The position numbers were made by a program, and so were the translations under genes. From Nautilus pompilius (taxonomy: Eukaryota; Mollusca; Cephalopoda; Nautilida; Nautilidae), in assembly GCA_018389105.1 (NCBI GenBank), contig JACATO010002189.1:64501-128500 (forward strand): DNA of 64,000 nt, given 5' to 3'. Numbering within the stretch: position 1 is the stretch's first letter; the number at the start of each line of letters is the position of its first letter. Under the pieces are notes generated by a model that saw only the letters and a program-made list of their open reading frames with translations, was not told the origin of the DNA and did not search any database. This document shows positions 42,370 to 57,300 of this stretch, piece after piece.

Positions 42370-45300
42370 TCAAAACTAATGAATGATGCAAAGAGATGAG
42401 ATATTATGCCACATAATGAAATCATTTTTCTCACTGCCCATTACAACATTGATAAAGTTTGACATGTTGGAACACATTTTTTATTGTGGTCTGACTGCGT
42501 TTAGTAAAGCATACGAATTTATATAAAAAGGTGGTTCACTTTACTCATGTTGGTTAATGTACTGTCTGTTGTTGTTCTCAATGGAGAGCAGTCTCTCTAG
42601 AATGTGAATTGTTGATACCATGCTGACACTGGAAAAGGTTCTTTCCAGTTTTCTGAAGGAAGACTAGAATGTTGAGGGAAAAGGGAAACAAGCTATTTTC
42701 TAAGAAAGTCTGTCTTGAACATGTATGTCTCTGGTGTGTGTTTGTATGTGTAACTGTTGCATTTATTATAATAGTTTTATTTTATTCTTCAACAATTTCC
42801 ATGATTATTTCTGATTCTAGTTAAAAGACTTTACTTATTGGATGCTTGCATGGCAAAAAATAGATTAATAAAAATCCTGTTTGCACGGCAGATTCAAACT
42901 GTTTTATTGTGAATAGGGAAAGTCATTAAAAGGCTGATTATTTGGAAACGTATCAAAGTGAACTAGAAGTAGTTTTTTTTAAAACTGAGAACAGGTTATA
43001 CGGTGCTGTTTTGGATCAGTGTGTGAGTGAGTGAGTGAAAGAGAGAGAGAGAGAGTGCGTGCGTGTGTGTGCATACACTTGTTTTGTAAGGAGAGTTTGA
43101 ATGTCTTTTGAATAATTAATGTGAAATATATAAGACCACAGTTTGTAGTGTTGTTATAAATTTAATTTAATGTCTCAGATATTAGTGGATATTTCTTTTC
43201 AATATAGCAAAATATAAAAGCTGATTTAATACCTTCAAATTTTGCAATTCATTATATTTAAAAGAAAGAAAAGGAACAATTACTTGCTCCTGAAGTTTTC
43301 ATGTAATGATCTCCATCTTTATCATTTGCTGACTAAAATAGAAATGTATCATTTTTTGTTGTTGTTTTGCATTAAGTCATATGGACTATATGGATTTTGG
43401 TAATGGTCTACCATTGGAAAATTTATTAGCTGACTAACTTGCTAACTTATTGAGAATGATAAATATGAAAATCTGTGGTTTTTATTAGTACCATAAATGT
43501 TTAATTGGAATAGAGTAGAGTCTTTCATCTATACACAGGAATGGTTAACTGCATGTGTTTGAAGGTTACTCGTCTGAACACAAAAGAATTTTAAACAGCA
43601 CTCCTGCCTAATTATCATTAAGGATTGTTACCTTTATGGAATCAAATGAAGGCTTGTTTATAGATTGAAATTCCACTGATTTTAATAGCCTTTAAGTGAT
43701 TTCAATCAATTTGACACACACACTCCCTTTTGATAATCAGTTCTTTCCATTAAAATGCAGGAAAATAAAGTTTTTAATGAATTTAAAAAAAGAATAAGAA
43801 TAAAATAGCTGTTAAACTATGAAAGAAGGATGTGCATCAGACATTGGTTTATCTGCTCAGAGAAGTTTCTGCTGGTTGGTGTCTGACTCAGAAATTAGAA
43901 TTTACTTAATTCAGTGACTTCATGGAGTCACATTTACCATAGGACCTGCCATCTCACTGTGAAGTCCATAAAGGGATAGCATTTCAAGTGCTGGCTCATT
44001 CTATTCATCATGTGCTAGTGATTATCCTATTGTACTGCAGGACAGGTACATTAAAACCACAATATGAATTTGGCTTAGCTTATTATGTAAAATCTTCATT
44101 GCATGAACTTTCTATTTCTAAAAAAAAAGAAGTGTATATTAACTAGAGACAGTTTTTAAGGAAACTGATTTATTTTGCCAATTTTTTACACAAGATTCCT
44201 AATGCTGATCATGTTTTTAATACCACATAAGAAAACTTTTCATTTTTTATTCATTGTTCTTTCTTCAGTTTAGTTTATTTCATTTCTTCTTTTCTGAAAA
44301 TGGACTGATTTCTCCATGAACTTCAGTTTTTTTTTTTTTTTTTTTTTCTTAAACATTTTCATTATCTTTTCATTGTATCATCATTTTTTGAACTTGCATG
44401 TTATTTTTAGTTGTTTCATATAGAGTATTTATGATGTATAGTTTCATTCTTGTGCTTTTTTATTTTTAATGAAATTTACTTAAAAATAAACTCATCTGCA
44501 AAAATGTAATTTAATTCAGTTTTTAAAATTTAATTACAAAACCCACAAACACTAGACTTTATATCTTCAAAATACTATATTTAGACTGAAGTCTTATTTT
44601 TAGGAGTGGCAAGAATCTGCTTAAAGAGCAAACTCACTCGTGTATGCATAAGTGAGGACAGGATACTATTTCTAAAAGTATTTAATCTGAAACTACCTGG
44701 TACTTAATTAAAATTTGTTTGAGACAATGACTTAATTGTTCACTTCTGGTTGATGGTTTATTATCGTTCACCTATTCAAGTATGTGAGCAGAAAAATTAA
44801 GAAATAATTTCTGTAAACATTTTTAACACTAAAAATAAGCATTTTCCGTTTTTTATTTTATCTTAAAAAAAAAAAAAATATCCTACCTTTCCATTTGTGC
44901 GATTAACATTGTTTGTATTACTGAGTTCAGGTCGAGACATATAGACTGTGACACAGTACTTCTGTAACAACAAATATGTATATCACTCTAACCCCATGTG
45001 TTTTGTATCAAGACTACAGCCACTCCTCAGTTAACGACCATTCGAAAATACAACCAAAATTTTACGAAAGCGTAAAAAATCGTTTACCAACCACTGCTCA
45101 CATTTACGACCAAATTTCGTACACCTGACAACAACGCACACCCGAGTGAGAGTAACGCTGGCGTAGTTGTATGAGAACTTCATCTGGGTGAGAAGGCAGC
45201 AACCACTGACCATCTCTGCATCTCTCAGTGTTCGCTGTTTGCTATTACAGTTAGCATAGCACATAACCCGCTCTTATTTTCACTTGTTTATTTAGTGTTT

Positions 45301-48300
45301 ACGCACATTTTACCCCAAACCAAGATGTCTTCAAAGAGAAAGAACACCAATTCAGCTGAAGTAAGTAGCAAAAAGCATAGGAAATCCATCAATTTCAATT
45401 TGAAGATGAAGATCATCAAAGCATATGATGCCAGGAAGAAGGTGAACGCTATAACACGCGATGAAGGCCTGGTCCATTCCACCATCTCTACCATTTTGAA
45501 GGATAAGGAAAGGATCAGAGAGGTGATGAAAGGATCACCAGGAGTGAAAGCAGTTATAACAAGACAGCGAAAAGGCCTCATCCACAAAACGGAAAAGCTG
45601 CTTATAATTTGGATCGAGGATTCAGATACAAAAGAGGATGCCGATTAGCCTTCTTACCATTCAGGCTAAGGCATGCAGCCTTTTCAACACACTGAAGGAA
45701 CGAGTAGGTGAGGAGTGCACCGAAATATTCACTGCCAGCCATGGCTGGTTTATGCGGTTTCAGCAAAGATTTAATCTCCACAGCAAACACATAAGTGGTG
45801 AAGTTGCAAGTGCTGATGAAGGAGCTGGCAATCGTTTTCTGGATGAATTTGATGATATCATCGCAAAAGGGAACTATTTGCCTGAGCAGATATTCAATGT
45901 CGATGACACAGGATTACATTGGGAAAAAATGCCAGAACAGACCTACATACACAAGGAGGCCAAATCAGTACCTGGATTTAAAGCATTTAAGGATAAAGTA
46001 ACCTTGCTATTGGGAGGAAGTGTCACCGGATTCAAGCTGAAGCCTTTTTCTAATCTACCATTCAGAAAACCCATGTGCGTTCCAAAAGATAAGCAAGCAC
46101 ACACTGCCAGTTTACTACCAATCCAGTTGGAAGGCATGGATGATGCAAGTCCTCTTCAAGGATTGGTTCATGGATTATTTCATAGTCCAAGTAAAGGAAT
46201 ATTGCTTGCAAAAGGGAATTTGTTTTAAAATTCTCCCGACCCTCGACAACGCACCTGGACATCCCCCACATCTTGACGATCTCCACCCAGATATAAAGGT
46301 ACCGTATTTCATTGAATAGGACGGCGCCCCCTTATTTTTTCAATCTCCTCAAAATGTCTCAAAAACTGCCGACCTATTCAAAGGTGCAGCGCTATTCAGA
46401 GGTGCCGCCGTATATTTTCAATCTCCTCTCAAATCAAATTTTGCTCATTTATTGTGGTTTAGCATCGGGACAGAATAGACACATTACGGTAGCACAACTA
46501 TCTCCTCCAAATCACTCTCTTCGTTTTCTTCTTTCTCGTCGTAGGCTAGAGTCTCGCTCGTCATCACCCTTTCTTTCAGCAGCTGCAATTCAGCCTGGCA
46601 CTCGCCATCACTACTGAAGACGTGAATGAAATTGTCCTCACTGCCATCGACAATGTTGGTAATGCCACAAACTTTGAATGATTTTGCAATCATTTCTTCG
46701 TCCAGATTGTCCCAGGTGTCCACAATCCATTGTAAGTAGACTTCCATGGGCGGCGCCCCGCATGTTGCCTGCTGGTGTGTAGCTCTTCTCAGCAGTGGTC
46801 ATCCAATCCTCGTACATGTCATGAATTCGCTTCTTGAATGGTGCATTCCAACACACATCTGGTGCCTGAACAAACTTTGTGCAGCCGCTCGGGACGACTA
46901 CGGCGTCCACTTTCATCTTCCGCAGGTCCACCTTTGTTTCTTCAGTGAGATGGCATTTGAACGCGTCCCAAACCAACAGTTTTCGACGGAAAGAAAGTCC
47001 GCCAAAAACTTTCTGGAGGAATTGCAATGTCAAATCCTGGTTCATCCAGTTGCTGCCACACCAGCAGAGGTGCAGCCGGCTCGAAAAATACTTCAGAATG
47101 TCCGGAATTGGGCGCTTTCACGGCAGCAGAATGAATGGCTTCACTTTGGCTCCATTCGCTCGGGCACAAAGCAGCACAGTGACGCGCATCTTCTCTTGGC
47201 CAGTGCTCAAAACGGTGACACTGCGTGATCCCTTTTTCGCCACTGTCTTTATCCCAGTGGGGTCCAACCACACCGCCGTCTCATCAGCTGCGTAAATGTC
47301 TGCAAAGTTGTAGTTTTCCTTCTGCCGCAGTTGGCGAATGTAAAGAACAAACGACACCAGTTTGTCCATGGACTCGACGGGCGTCTTCTGGGCGGTGGTG
47401 GTTGGAACGTGCAGGCTCAGCTCGTAACGGGACATAAAGTTGTCTAGCCAACCTTCAGTTGCTTTGAATGGCTTTCCATCAGACGCAAAGTTTTTACCAA
47501 GTTCCTGGGCTTTCAAGCGGATCAAACGTCGCGAAATCCGCTGCTTCTTTTCAAGGCAGACTTCTATCCATTCGTAAAGTTCAGCTTCCATGTTTGCACT
47601 GAGTGGCTTTCTCCCGCCGCCTGCGAGACGTTTGTTTCTTTGCCGCTGATGGTCCCTCCTCATCGATTGTCGCGCGCAGCTCGTTCTCCTGCCGCCTCCA
47701 ATCTTGCACACTGCTCCGCGATACTCCAAAGCGTCTCACTGCGGCAGAAACGGTGCTTGTTTTGGCAAATTCGATAGCTTCCAGCTTTGTTTTCAGACTG
47801 TGCCCTTTCAGCTTCCGCTTAGAAGAGGATGAAGACGATTCAGCAGCAGCAACTTCCGTTGTTTGCTCAGATTCATGATCTTCTTCCATGTTTCTACTCA
47901 ATTCTAAAAAATTGAGGGATATAGACTAAGTCACGGCATACAGAGTACGTAGCAAAATATGGATTGTACCTACTGTGGCGACTTTCAAAACCACTAACTA
48001 ACTATATTAATTGCAACTGCCCGCAATATCGTTCTGTCTGCCAGGAATCATACCGGGCATTAAATACTCTTAAGGCGTTCCAAAGAGCATCCCGTTGCTT
48101 AAACTTTCAACTAATCAGGAGGTTCCACGTGACTTGGCATATTGCCATTATTGATTATGCGCTCTATAAATACATAAGTTTTATTCATGAAAAGGAAGTT
48201 TGTTTTCGTCGTTATTCTGTTTTTCTTGTTCTACGTGCAGACTAATTGTGTTCCGGCGTAAAGTACCTTTATTTCATTCAGTCGTTTTGTGGCAATAAAA

Positions 48301-51300
48301 GAAGTAAACAAGCTCCGCAATCGGTGTCAAACAGATTAGAAGCGCCACACCTGGTGCCAGAGATACACAAACGCCACACTACTACATTCCAACACTTTAG
48401 AAGAAAACAACAACAAAGTTAGTGAAAAGAGACACATTCACACCGCCAGCACTGCCTTTAAAAACACTTGTAATGAATTGAATAACCCGGCATGCCGCCC
48501 AAATCAGAGGTGCCGCCTTATTATTTCAATGTCCCTTCACCCTGCCGCCCTGTTCAAAGGTGCAGCGGTATTCAAGAGTGCCGCCCTGATCAATGAAATA
48601 CGGTAGTTTATCTACCAAAAAACACCACCTCTATCCTGCAGCCTATGGACCAGGGAGCTATTGCAACATTCAAGGCATACTAGTTACATGCAATGTTTGC
48701 CAAAGCCGTAGCCGCAACAGAGGATAATACGCAAACATTGTGCGAGTTTTGGAAAGAGCCTCCATTGTATCAAAAACATCACTGCAGCATGGGAGGATGT
48801 TAGTGTGAAATGCATACAAGGGATTTGGCAAAAGTGCTTAAAACGTTTCTCTGTTTTTGTAAATAACTTTGAAGGATTCGACCAAAATGAGAATTTGGAC
48901 AAAATAAATAAATAAAAATTGTGACTTACCAAATCCCTCGATTTAGAAGTTGATGCTGAAGATGTGAAAAATTTGACAGCCTACACTAAGGGAGAGCTTT
49001 CAAACAAAGATTTGGAAGCAGAATTGGAAGCACAAAGGGTTGCGGAAGAGGAAGAAGAAAAAATAGAACATGGGCCCAAAAAGTTCAGTGTTAAAAGATT
49101 GGCTGGTGTTTTCATGGACGGTAACACAATTTTATCAGGATTAGAAAGTATGGATCCAAATGTAGAACATTTTGGAAAGGTAGATTGGTAAATGCGTGAA
49201 ATCCTAAGGTGTTACCATGAAATATATGAAGAAAAAAAGAAAAACACCCGTGCACACCAAACTTAGTGGGTTCTTTAAGAAAGTTACTCCTTCCACACCC
49301 CACTTCCCTCATCATCGCCAACCCCAGCCAAAGTGAGCCTCAGTCATCGACCAGCAATGCCAGCATATCAGATATTTCAGAAGAAAACATGGAAAAGGAC
49401 AACTTCTTCAAAGGATTTACATCCAATTAAATTGATGTTTAATTGTAAAATCTGATTTTGTACTCTGTCTTTTTTTGTGTTAAATATTATTATGTGTATA
49501 TTTTGCACATAATTAAACCAACTTTTCATATTACATTGAGTTTAATTTAACCTTTTTGCTTCTATTTAGGCTACTTGTATACAAAATAATTATGCAAAGG
49601 TGAAATTAGTAGAAAAACAAACTTAAGGTTTATGCTAAAAGATAAACTATATAGAGTACATATAGTATTAAACCAAAGCTTTAAAAATGTTCATAAGGTT
49701 CAAACAGTCGTAAAGACATGCAAAAATTTAAAAGGTAATAAATTATGGCAAAAATATGTTAGAATTAAAGAGATCTTTGAAGTAGAATGTACAAAATGTT
49801 GTTAAAAATGTCGACACTTCATGAAGGATAAAAAAATTGTATGGAAGGCTGAAATAAACTCATAAGCATTATAACCAAACATCTGCTATGACCGTTCACT
49901 TAGCGACCATTTCGCTTAATGACCTGGCCGTTGAAACGAGGTGGGTTGTATTTGACTAAATATATAGCCAATTCAACTCTTACTAACTAGTGCTTCTTGA
50001 CTGAGTTGTGAATAAAGTAAAAATTGTTGTGGTATACACAGGCTTCATGCATTCACTTGACATTCTGCTGTACTTATATAATTAGGGAATGCTTTGGCTC
50101 ATCCACATAATAAATCTGAGACATGAATGAACTTACCTTTGTGCTTAATATTTAAACTAGTTACAGAATTTTATAGTGTTTGCAACTTTTAGTTGGAGTT
50201 CAAAATTCCTGTTTGTTTGTTTCTAAGTTTTGTTTTTGAAAAGATTTTTTGCCAAAATGCTAAAAGATGCCTTTTTTTTCTTTCTTTTCCATCAATGGAA
50301 AAGTAACCCAATTCAGCAAGTTTCTATTGAGCAGTTTTTACCTTTAATGTTGTTGTTCCATCTGGTACTGCAGTGAGATTATATTCCTTGCTATTTCACT
50401 ACCATCTCTGGTTTCTCTCTTTGTCTTCGTGGGAACATATTCCTTTTAGTTAAAAAAAATTGAAAATCAGCTGTTGATTTCTGTTTATGCATTCACTGTT
50501 TGTTTGTGTGTAAGGTTTTTCTTATCATCTTGCTTCTCATGTGGTAGATCTTTGACTTAGCTTTGACTAGATAAACAGATTCTACCTGTTATAGCCAAGT
50601 ATTTAGTTATAATTCCTGTAACTTTTTAAAAATCTATCTTTTGGAATTGTGTTCAAGTGTTCATCTATTTATGCAGCAGCAGAAATAATTTAGTAGAGCC
50701 GTTTATTTGATTTTGATTTTCGGTGTGGATTGTGTTGCTCTCCGAAAGCTGCTAGGCTGATTTGTTTGTTAGTGTTTTTTATTTTCTCTCCTTTATCTGT
50801 TTCTGTATTTGGTGCTGCCATACTTAGATTTTTTTATTATTTAAAAAAAAACAAATGTACATATGTTTCAAAGTTTAGTTTGAAGGAAGGGCTAGGGATT
50901 TTTAATGAAACCCAGCTGAAATAGCATCACCATCATGTTATCTGGCTAGTTTCATTTGATGTTCCTACATTTTAAATTGGTTCTCTTTATTTCATTGGAT
51001 CTTGAGAGATGAGGCTTTGGGAAGTGTCTGTTTATAATTATTTATTTTATTCAAATTTGAGATGCCTCATACTTTAAATGGTAAAGTTATTTGGTGTACA
51101 AGTTTACAAATTGGCATTTTAATTCAGCCATTTCTTTGCTATCCCTTACTCTAGCAGTTTGCTCTGAAAGCCTATAAACTATTTGTTTGGAATGTTAAAA
51201 ATTAACTGAGAAATGGAAAGAGAAAGAGCCAACAAAATGAATTTTGTCTGTGAACCATTCCCATATAGGCATGCCTCTGATAGTGCTAGAGTGGAATGGC

Positions 51301-54300
51301 TGCTTCGGTTCTCTGAAAGAAACTTGTTTATGGATTCTCCATCTGAGTGGTCTATGCTAAATGGCTGGTATGATTATGATCATCTAGCCTGGGTAATGGA
51401 TTTAGGGAAGCATAATTATGACTAAGAGATGCACTGATGAGAATTGCTTCTGTGTTGGATCTTGTGTTTTCATGTGTCAAAACAATACGGCTTAAAACAC
51501 AAACAGACAAAGAAGACCCATTCCACCTCTTTTAGATATGCATTTATACCTATCAGGAAGAAGTGGCTGATGTTGTTCTGGTAGAAGATTCTCATGGCAC
51601 ACAGATGCAGATCAGTAAGCTGATGGAGATGCCAAATATTTAAAACGTATACAAATCCTTTATTTATTTGATGTCTGTCTAATTAAAAATGTATGCTGTA
51701 TCATACTAAAAAATGAAGCAACAGTTTGACTTTAAAATTAATTATTTATTTATTTAATTATTTTATGTTTTGTGAGAGTGCACCAGTTACATGTAATAAT
51801 CATAACTTTTCTACATAAATTTTCCAGTTGATTTTTATTTCTGTTTATGCATAAATCTGACAACTATCTGCACACACTATGTTTCTCTCTTATGACCTCA
51901 CCCATGCATGTGAAGTCGTAGAAAAGCAAATGATTTCCTGGTTACTACACAACCGGCGAGTCTTGTGATATCAAAGGCTGCAACAGAAACCATTCCATAA
52001 CTTTTTTTTTTCTGATTCTTGCTCTTTTATTTAAGTCAGTCCATTTGGAGACATGATGCCCAGTACATAGGTTAATTAAAATGATCTCTGGATCATTCTC
52101 CAGCCTTACTGTGCCGAAAAGCACAGTTGTTATAAACTTCTGGTAGAAAGTAGCTAATACTAGAAAACCATAAACAGATCTTTCATGGTCCATATATCGC
52201 ACCCCAAGTCACTGTGTACTAAAACTATGACATTTAATCCTCCTGCAGGTCCTTGTTTAAGTACAGTCCCTGATAAACATACAGCCAGAATCATTTTCTG
52301 TCCCTCCTTGTTTATGTTGGTCAAGATTGAGTTAACAATAACTTAACATGCTTATATTTAAATCCAAATAAAACAGAGAGAGAGAGAAGAAAATTAACAA
52401 TAAACTAAGTCCAAAAGAGGACCAAACTTATGTAATGTATGAAATGACAGGGAGCATTCATTGTTATTGAAGAAGAAAAAAATCCATTCAGGACATTTTC
52501 AAAACACTCACTCGTTTAAAAACAATTATTATTGGGATATAAAACTGTAACTAGTATTTACTGGTTCAAGAAATGTTAAACAAAAATCCAGTTTTCAGTA
52601 AATAACTAGTCAAACTTTAAAATCAATTTACCTATTGGCTTTAGCCTACTATGTATGTATCAATGACTTTTAACAATGAACTAAAGCTTTGGCAGGAGTG
52701 ATGTGGTTGAAACAGTTTTCTTCTGGAAGTAATGACCAGTATTATATTATAAATGATAAAATTCTGTGTTTGTTTTTCAGGTTACCTTAAATTTGAAGAT
52801 GAGTAATTAGTAAAAAAAAATAAATAAGATTTGTCGATCTATTCAGGAAAAAAAAAAGAATATTTTTATGTCAGAAACTTTAGGATGTTCAGTTTCTGTT
52901 TTGTTAATGCAATTTTAACTATTTTCTTAAATACAATCTATTATCAGCAGTTTATTCTACTTTGTGTTCTTTTTCGATGCAATTTTGAATTTTTTTCCTT
53001 GAATATCATCCAACATGGTTGTGAATACAACTATTCTGAGAAGTGTTCATTGTTTATAAAAAAAATATGCATCTCATTCTGTAGCGACCATTTCTTTCAC
53101 CAGTTTATATGATGATAAAGAGCTTTTTTTTTTTTTTTTTGATTCTCTGAAGAATGAATTGAGATGTTTGTTCCATTTTTGAGTGTCTGTCTTTGTAACG
53201 TGACTAACTTTATCTATATATAGTGTTCATGTACCTGTACATTATACAGCTGCACCCTTTCTAAGTGGCTCCAACAAAGTTTCATGTTTCTGGAAATACT
53301 GACTATGTGTAAGCTATCTATGGAATTTTCCAAATAGGATGTTTCCACTCTTCACCCCATGTAACACCACCCCCCCCACACACACACTATTAGTCATTCA
53401 TGACACTTTTAATTATGTTCTACTTACCATTGCGCGCACTGTTTCCAGGACTCTTCTTTTGAGTTCTGGGACAATTCACATGGTGAAAAGTTACATGAGG
53501 AAGGTAAAACTGTTGGCTTTGTAACATCTTTTTAAAAAATTTTTTTTAAAATTTGCTAGTGTGTTTCTTGGTTCCTTTCCCTTGGCTGAAGGCTTTCATG
53601 CGTGATTCTAGCTGTGAATTTAGTAAGTATTTGATGACTTAGAACAGATTTAGAATTTACAAACTGGCTCTATCTTATTTGTACTAATGATGGTCAGAAA
53701 TCAGTTTATCTGCTTGGTGTCTGCAAACAAAAACTGACTCCCTTAGTGGATATGAGAGTGAGATTAAAGCAGTTTCTTGCCATGGTGAATTATCTTCTTG
53801 AAGGTGAATGGTTTAGAGAAAAAGGGAAGTTCTTTATTTCTCTGTAAGATTCTCCTCTTTTTTTTTCCATGAATTCGGAAAGGTGTTTTGTTTTATTAAA
53901 GAAAATTATGGTATATTGGTGTTCTTGATTCTAAAGAAGGTAGAAAATGCATACTAAGATGTTAATGTAGTGTGGATATGACTGTCTTGGGTGATGGACC
54001 ACAAAATTATTTTAGACAGCAGTGTTAGTTTGAAAAACTTTAATATTGACTTTGATTATTTTGATGGATGACTGACTTCTACTTTAAAATCTTGAATTAC
54101 TTTCATGTCACCATTACAGTCTTAGAGATGTCATTTCAGATGGGTTCCCATGAGATTGACACAGTTTTTTTTTCTTCCTCTATACTCTGTGCTTATCATC
54201 ATAAAAATATTATAAAGGGCTTTTTGTAAAAAAAAATTTTTTGAAAATGTATTTATGCATTATTGTTGAAAACTTAAGGTTCGAAGAATTAAGTAAAACC

Positions 54301-57300
54301 ACTTATAAACTATTTTGTGTGACAATTAGTAACCAGTTAACAGCTCAATCAGATTTTGATCTTTGTGGGTTAATGTCATATGACTGGTATAGACCTGACA
54401 TTTCACAATGTTATTTTACTCTGCTCTTGCTGATGAAGTAGCTATCAATATTAGGTAAATAGTCAGATCCACTTTTATAGTTAAAGTCATTTACTCTATT
54501 TGTGGAAGTAGTAAAAATATTTTATTACATCATGCAAAGAAGTCGCTGTGGGTAATTGCACGTGCGTGTGTGGGTCCTTCATCTTTCAGTTATAGTTTTC
54601 CTAAAATATTAGAAAACCAATTTAAGATAAATTAGCTATTCCCACAACAACAGTGTCTATGCTGCATGTACAAATGATGCACTACATATAGTTTTCATTA
54701 AATTTGTTACTTAGTGTTTTTTGTAGTTAGGGTTCATTTATTGCTTAGAAATATGAGGTTACCTTATGTTATTTTCTGAGAGGTGCATGCATTCTTGAGT
54801 TTTGATGGAAAAGTCAGTGCAAGGTTGGTTGGTTAAGTTTACTGGCTACGGAAAGGCAGGAAAGCATCTTGGCTTATACCCTTAGGGGGAAAACTGGAAA
54901 TTCAACTTTCAAAACAGTAAAATGTTCTTAAAATTGACAGAAAGAAAGCCACTGGCTGTCACTTATGTTTGTTATGATGGTTTTAAAGCCGATTAGTGTT
55001 AATAATGCACTGTCAGCATTCTCTTGTAATATTTATATCCCCCTGTTAATGTTCATGTAGACTCTAAATATTTTTTTTTTTTAAAATAGAAAACCCTGGT
55101 TTAATTTAAGATATGTATTCCTGCTGACTGTCAGGCATAATATTATATCTCCTAGTGACTTTAAGAGAAAATAATCTCTTTCTTTCCTGGTTCTGCCTGA
55201 TTGTGGCAATTCGTTAGTTTTTAAAATCCACTCAACATTCCAGCTGATGAGCAGAGTTGAGAAAAAGATGGATCAGCTACTACTACATCAGGCTGATTTT
55301 TCTTGTATTTCTCAGTTTTATACAAAACTAGGATTATAACTTCACAGACTTTAGAAATCGTTTAGAAACTGCATTTCAACAAAATATTTTCTCAGAAATT
55401 TCTTTATGGACTGCCCAAGAAGGTTATTGATTATTGAATGTAGCTGATTTTTCCAAATTTTCTTTCAGAGTACTCCAGAAGTAATCAGGAATGTTCTTGA
55501 ACTTTTGCTTTTAGCTTACAAAAAAACATTCAGCAGAATTTTTTGTGCTGGTTCATCAAATAAATGGTGTTTTGCTATTCTGTTGAAATGTTAATTTTCT
55601 TTGATGTCTGCATGATGATGGAATCTTTGCCTTGGAAAAGTTATGCATGTGTCAAAGATATCTGAATGTTCACTTTCTTGCAGGGTACACCAAAATACAC
55701 CTGTCCCAGACTTATTATTTGTTACTTTTGTGAAGAGACAAAAATATCGTAGTAGTCGGCTGGGTTTTAACCATTTCAAGATGGAAATATATTAGTTTAT
55801 TAAGGAGACAAAAACCATCACTGCTTAATCAAGGCCCCAAGAAAGAAAATTATTCATCAACATAATTTTTAAGTTGATTTATACTATCCCTGTTAACTTC
55901 TTTTGCCGGTAAGTTATTTAATAATGGTAGTGCTAAAAAAGTGTTCTGATATAAACCTTTGCTGAAATCTTGGCTGACATATAATGGTAACCTATAGATT
56001 ATTAACTGCAGGACTGCAAAACATGTAACTAACCACACATTCAAACTTGTATTTACTTGGAAAGCCTCTATTGCTGTCAGGTCTTCTCTGAAGCATCTAA
56101 AGTCCAGGTAACTTGAAAAACATTCATGTTTGTTTGCTATGTCCTAGATGTTTAAAACCTGGAAACATTTTAGTAATTCTATGCAGGATACACTACTATT
56201 TTAATATCCTTTGTTAACTAAGGTCTCCATATTGGTACAGAGTATGTTTAATATGTAGACAAACGTCTTGATGTATATTTGAGTATCCTTTGTTAACTAA
56301 GGTCTCCACTCAGGTATAGTGTATATTTAATATGTAGACAAATATCTTAATTGACATGTAATATTGGAAATAATTATGGAAACTATAAAATGAAAATAAC
56401 ACACAATATAATCTTGTTTCGTGTAAAAATGAGATGCTCCATCCTACAGTCATGTGATGCTACAGTACACTGTGATTGGTTGTCATGCAGGAAATCAGAA
56501 ATTGTCTCACCTGCAGAAGGACTACAAAAGTAAAGCTATTGACTTCGATGTAATGTGTTGAATAGGAAAGTAAGTATCAGATGACAAACATATAGAAATC
56601 AAAGTCTTAGCTAGTGAAGGCTACTCCATGCGGCAGATTGTCGCGTTGCTTCATGTTTAGGAAGGAGGTGTATGCAAGACTCTAGGGAGATAAGCAAAAC
56701 TGGAAAAAGGTGCTCTTTACAGATGGATCCAAGTTTGAACAATGTGTCAATAATCAATGGCAATTTGTTTGAAGATGGACTGGAGAGTGGTATAATAGTG
56801 TACAACAGCTAGGGTAAAGCATAGTGGTGAATCAATACAAGTGTGGTGTTGCATATCAGCCAAGGATATCAGAAATGTGCATAAAATTGATGGCATGCTG
56901 ATTGCCGACAGGTGCAGGCAGGTTCTCATCCATTATGCCATTCCCTTAGGTAGACATCTTATTGGACAGGGATTCATCTAAACTATCTGGAACATAAAGA
57001 GGCTGATGGAGACATTCACAAAGATTCCTTGTCCTGCACAAACTCCTCATATAAACAACATTGAGGCTATATAGCTATTGAGAAATTCAAACAGCAACCA
57101 AACACCTTGGACAAATTGTGCAAAGTGCTACAGAATATTGGGAACAACATTCCACAGCCATACTTTGGTAACCTGTATGGGAGAATAAAACCAAGGTGTC
57201 GTGCTCTATATAAAGGAAAAGGCTCTGGTACCAAATTCTAGTGCACCATTTAACGTATTATTTTTGCTGTTGTATATTTCTGTTGCAGATTACTCATTAT

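Larger units (their letters stand above)
45325..49427 (+). pseudogene. Tigger transposase pseudogene interrupted by a nested element
   Basis: The start at 45325 reads MSSKRKNTNSAEVSSKKHRK. The helix-turn-helix segment DEGLVHSTISTILKDKERIR follows (about 45460-45520). After a frame change near 45640 come FTASHGWFMRFQQRFNLHSK (about 45729-45788), IFNVDDTGLHWEKM (first catalytic Asp, about 45892) and TLDNAPGHPPHLDD (second Asp, about 46234-46280). The nested element cuts after DIKV. The coding resumes at 48606 as VYLPKNTTSILQPMDQGAIA, carrying the third Asp. A C-terminal block SVKRLAGVFMDGNTILSGLE (about 49084-49143) remains. Several frameshifts make it inactive. Confidence 0.87.
45017..49948 (+). 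mobile_element. Tigger-type (pogo superfamily) transposon, split by a second pogo element
   Basis: The left end CAGCCACTCCTCAGTTAACG begins after TA (45015-45016). The right end GAGGTGGGTTG is followed by TA (49949-49950), and its complement CAACCCACCTCGTTTCAACG matches the left terminus in outline. Without the 2302-bp insertion at 46302-48603 and its TA duplication, the element would be about 2.6 kb, the usual Tigger size. It lies in RGL intron 1 in the sense orientation. Confidence 0.87.

Noticed and set aside
46746-47295. Plus-strand frames of 138-160 residues
   Set aside because: They are shadows of the POGK-like transposase on the opposite strand.
51213-51425. 70-residue open frame starting MERERANKMNFVCEPFPYR
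   Set aside because: It matches no family I know, has no splice-site or phase support as an RGL exon, and lies in a long intron. A chance frame is most likely.
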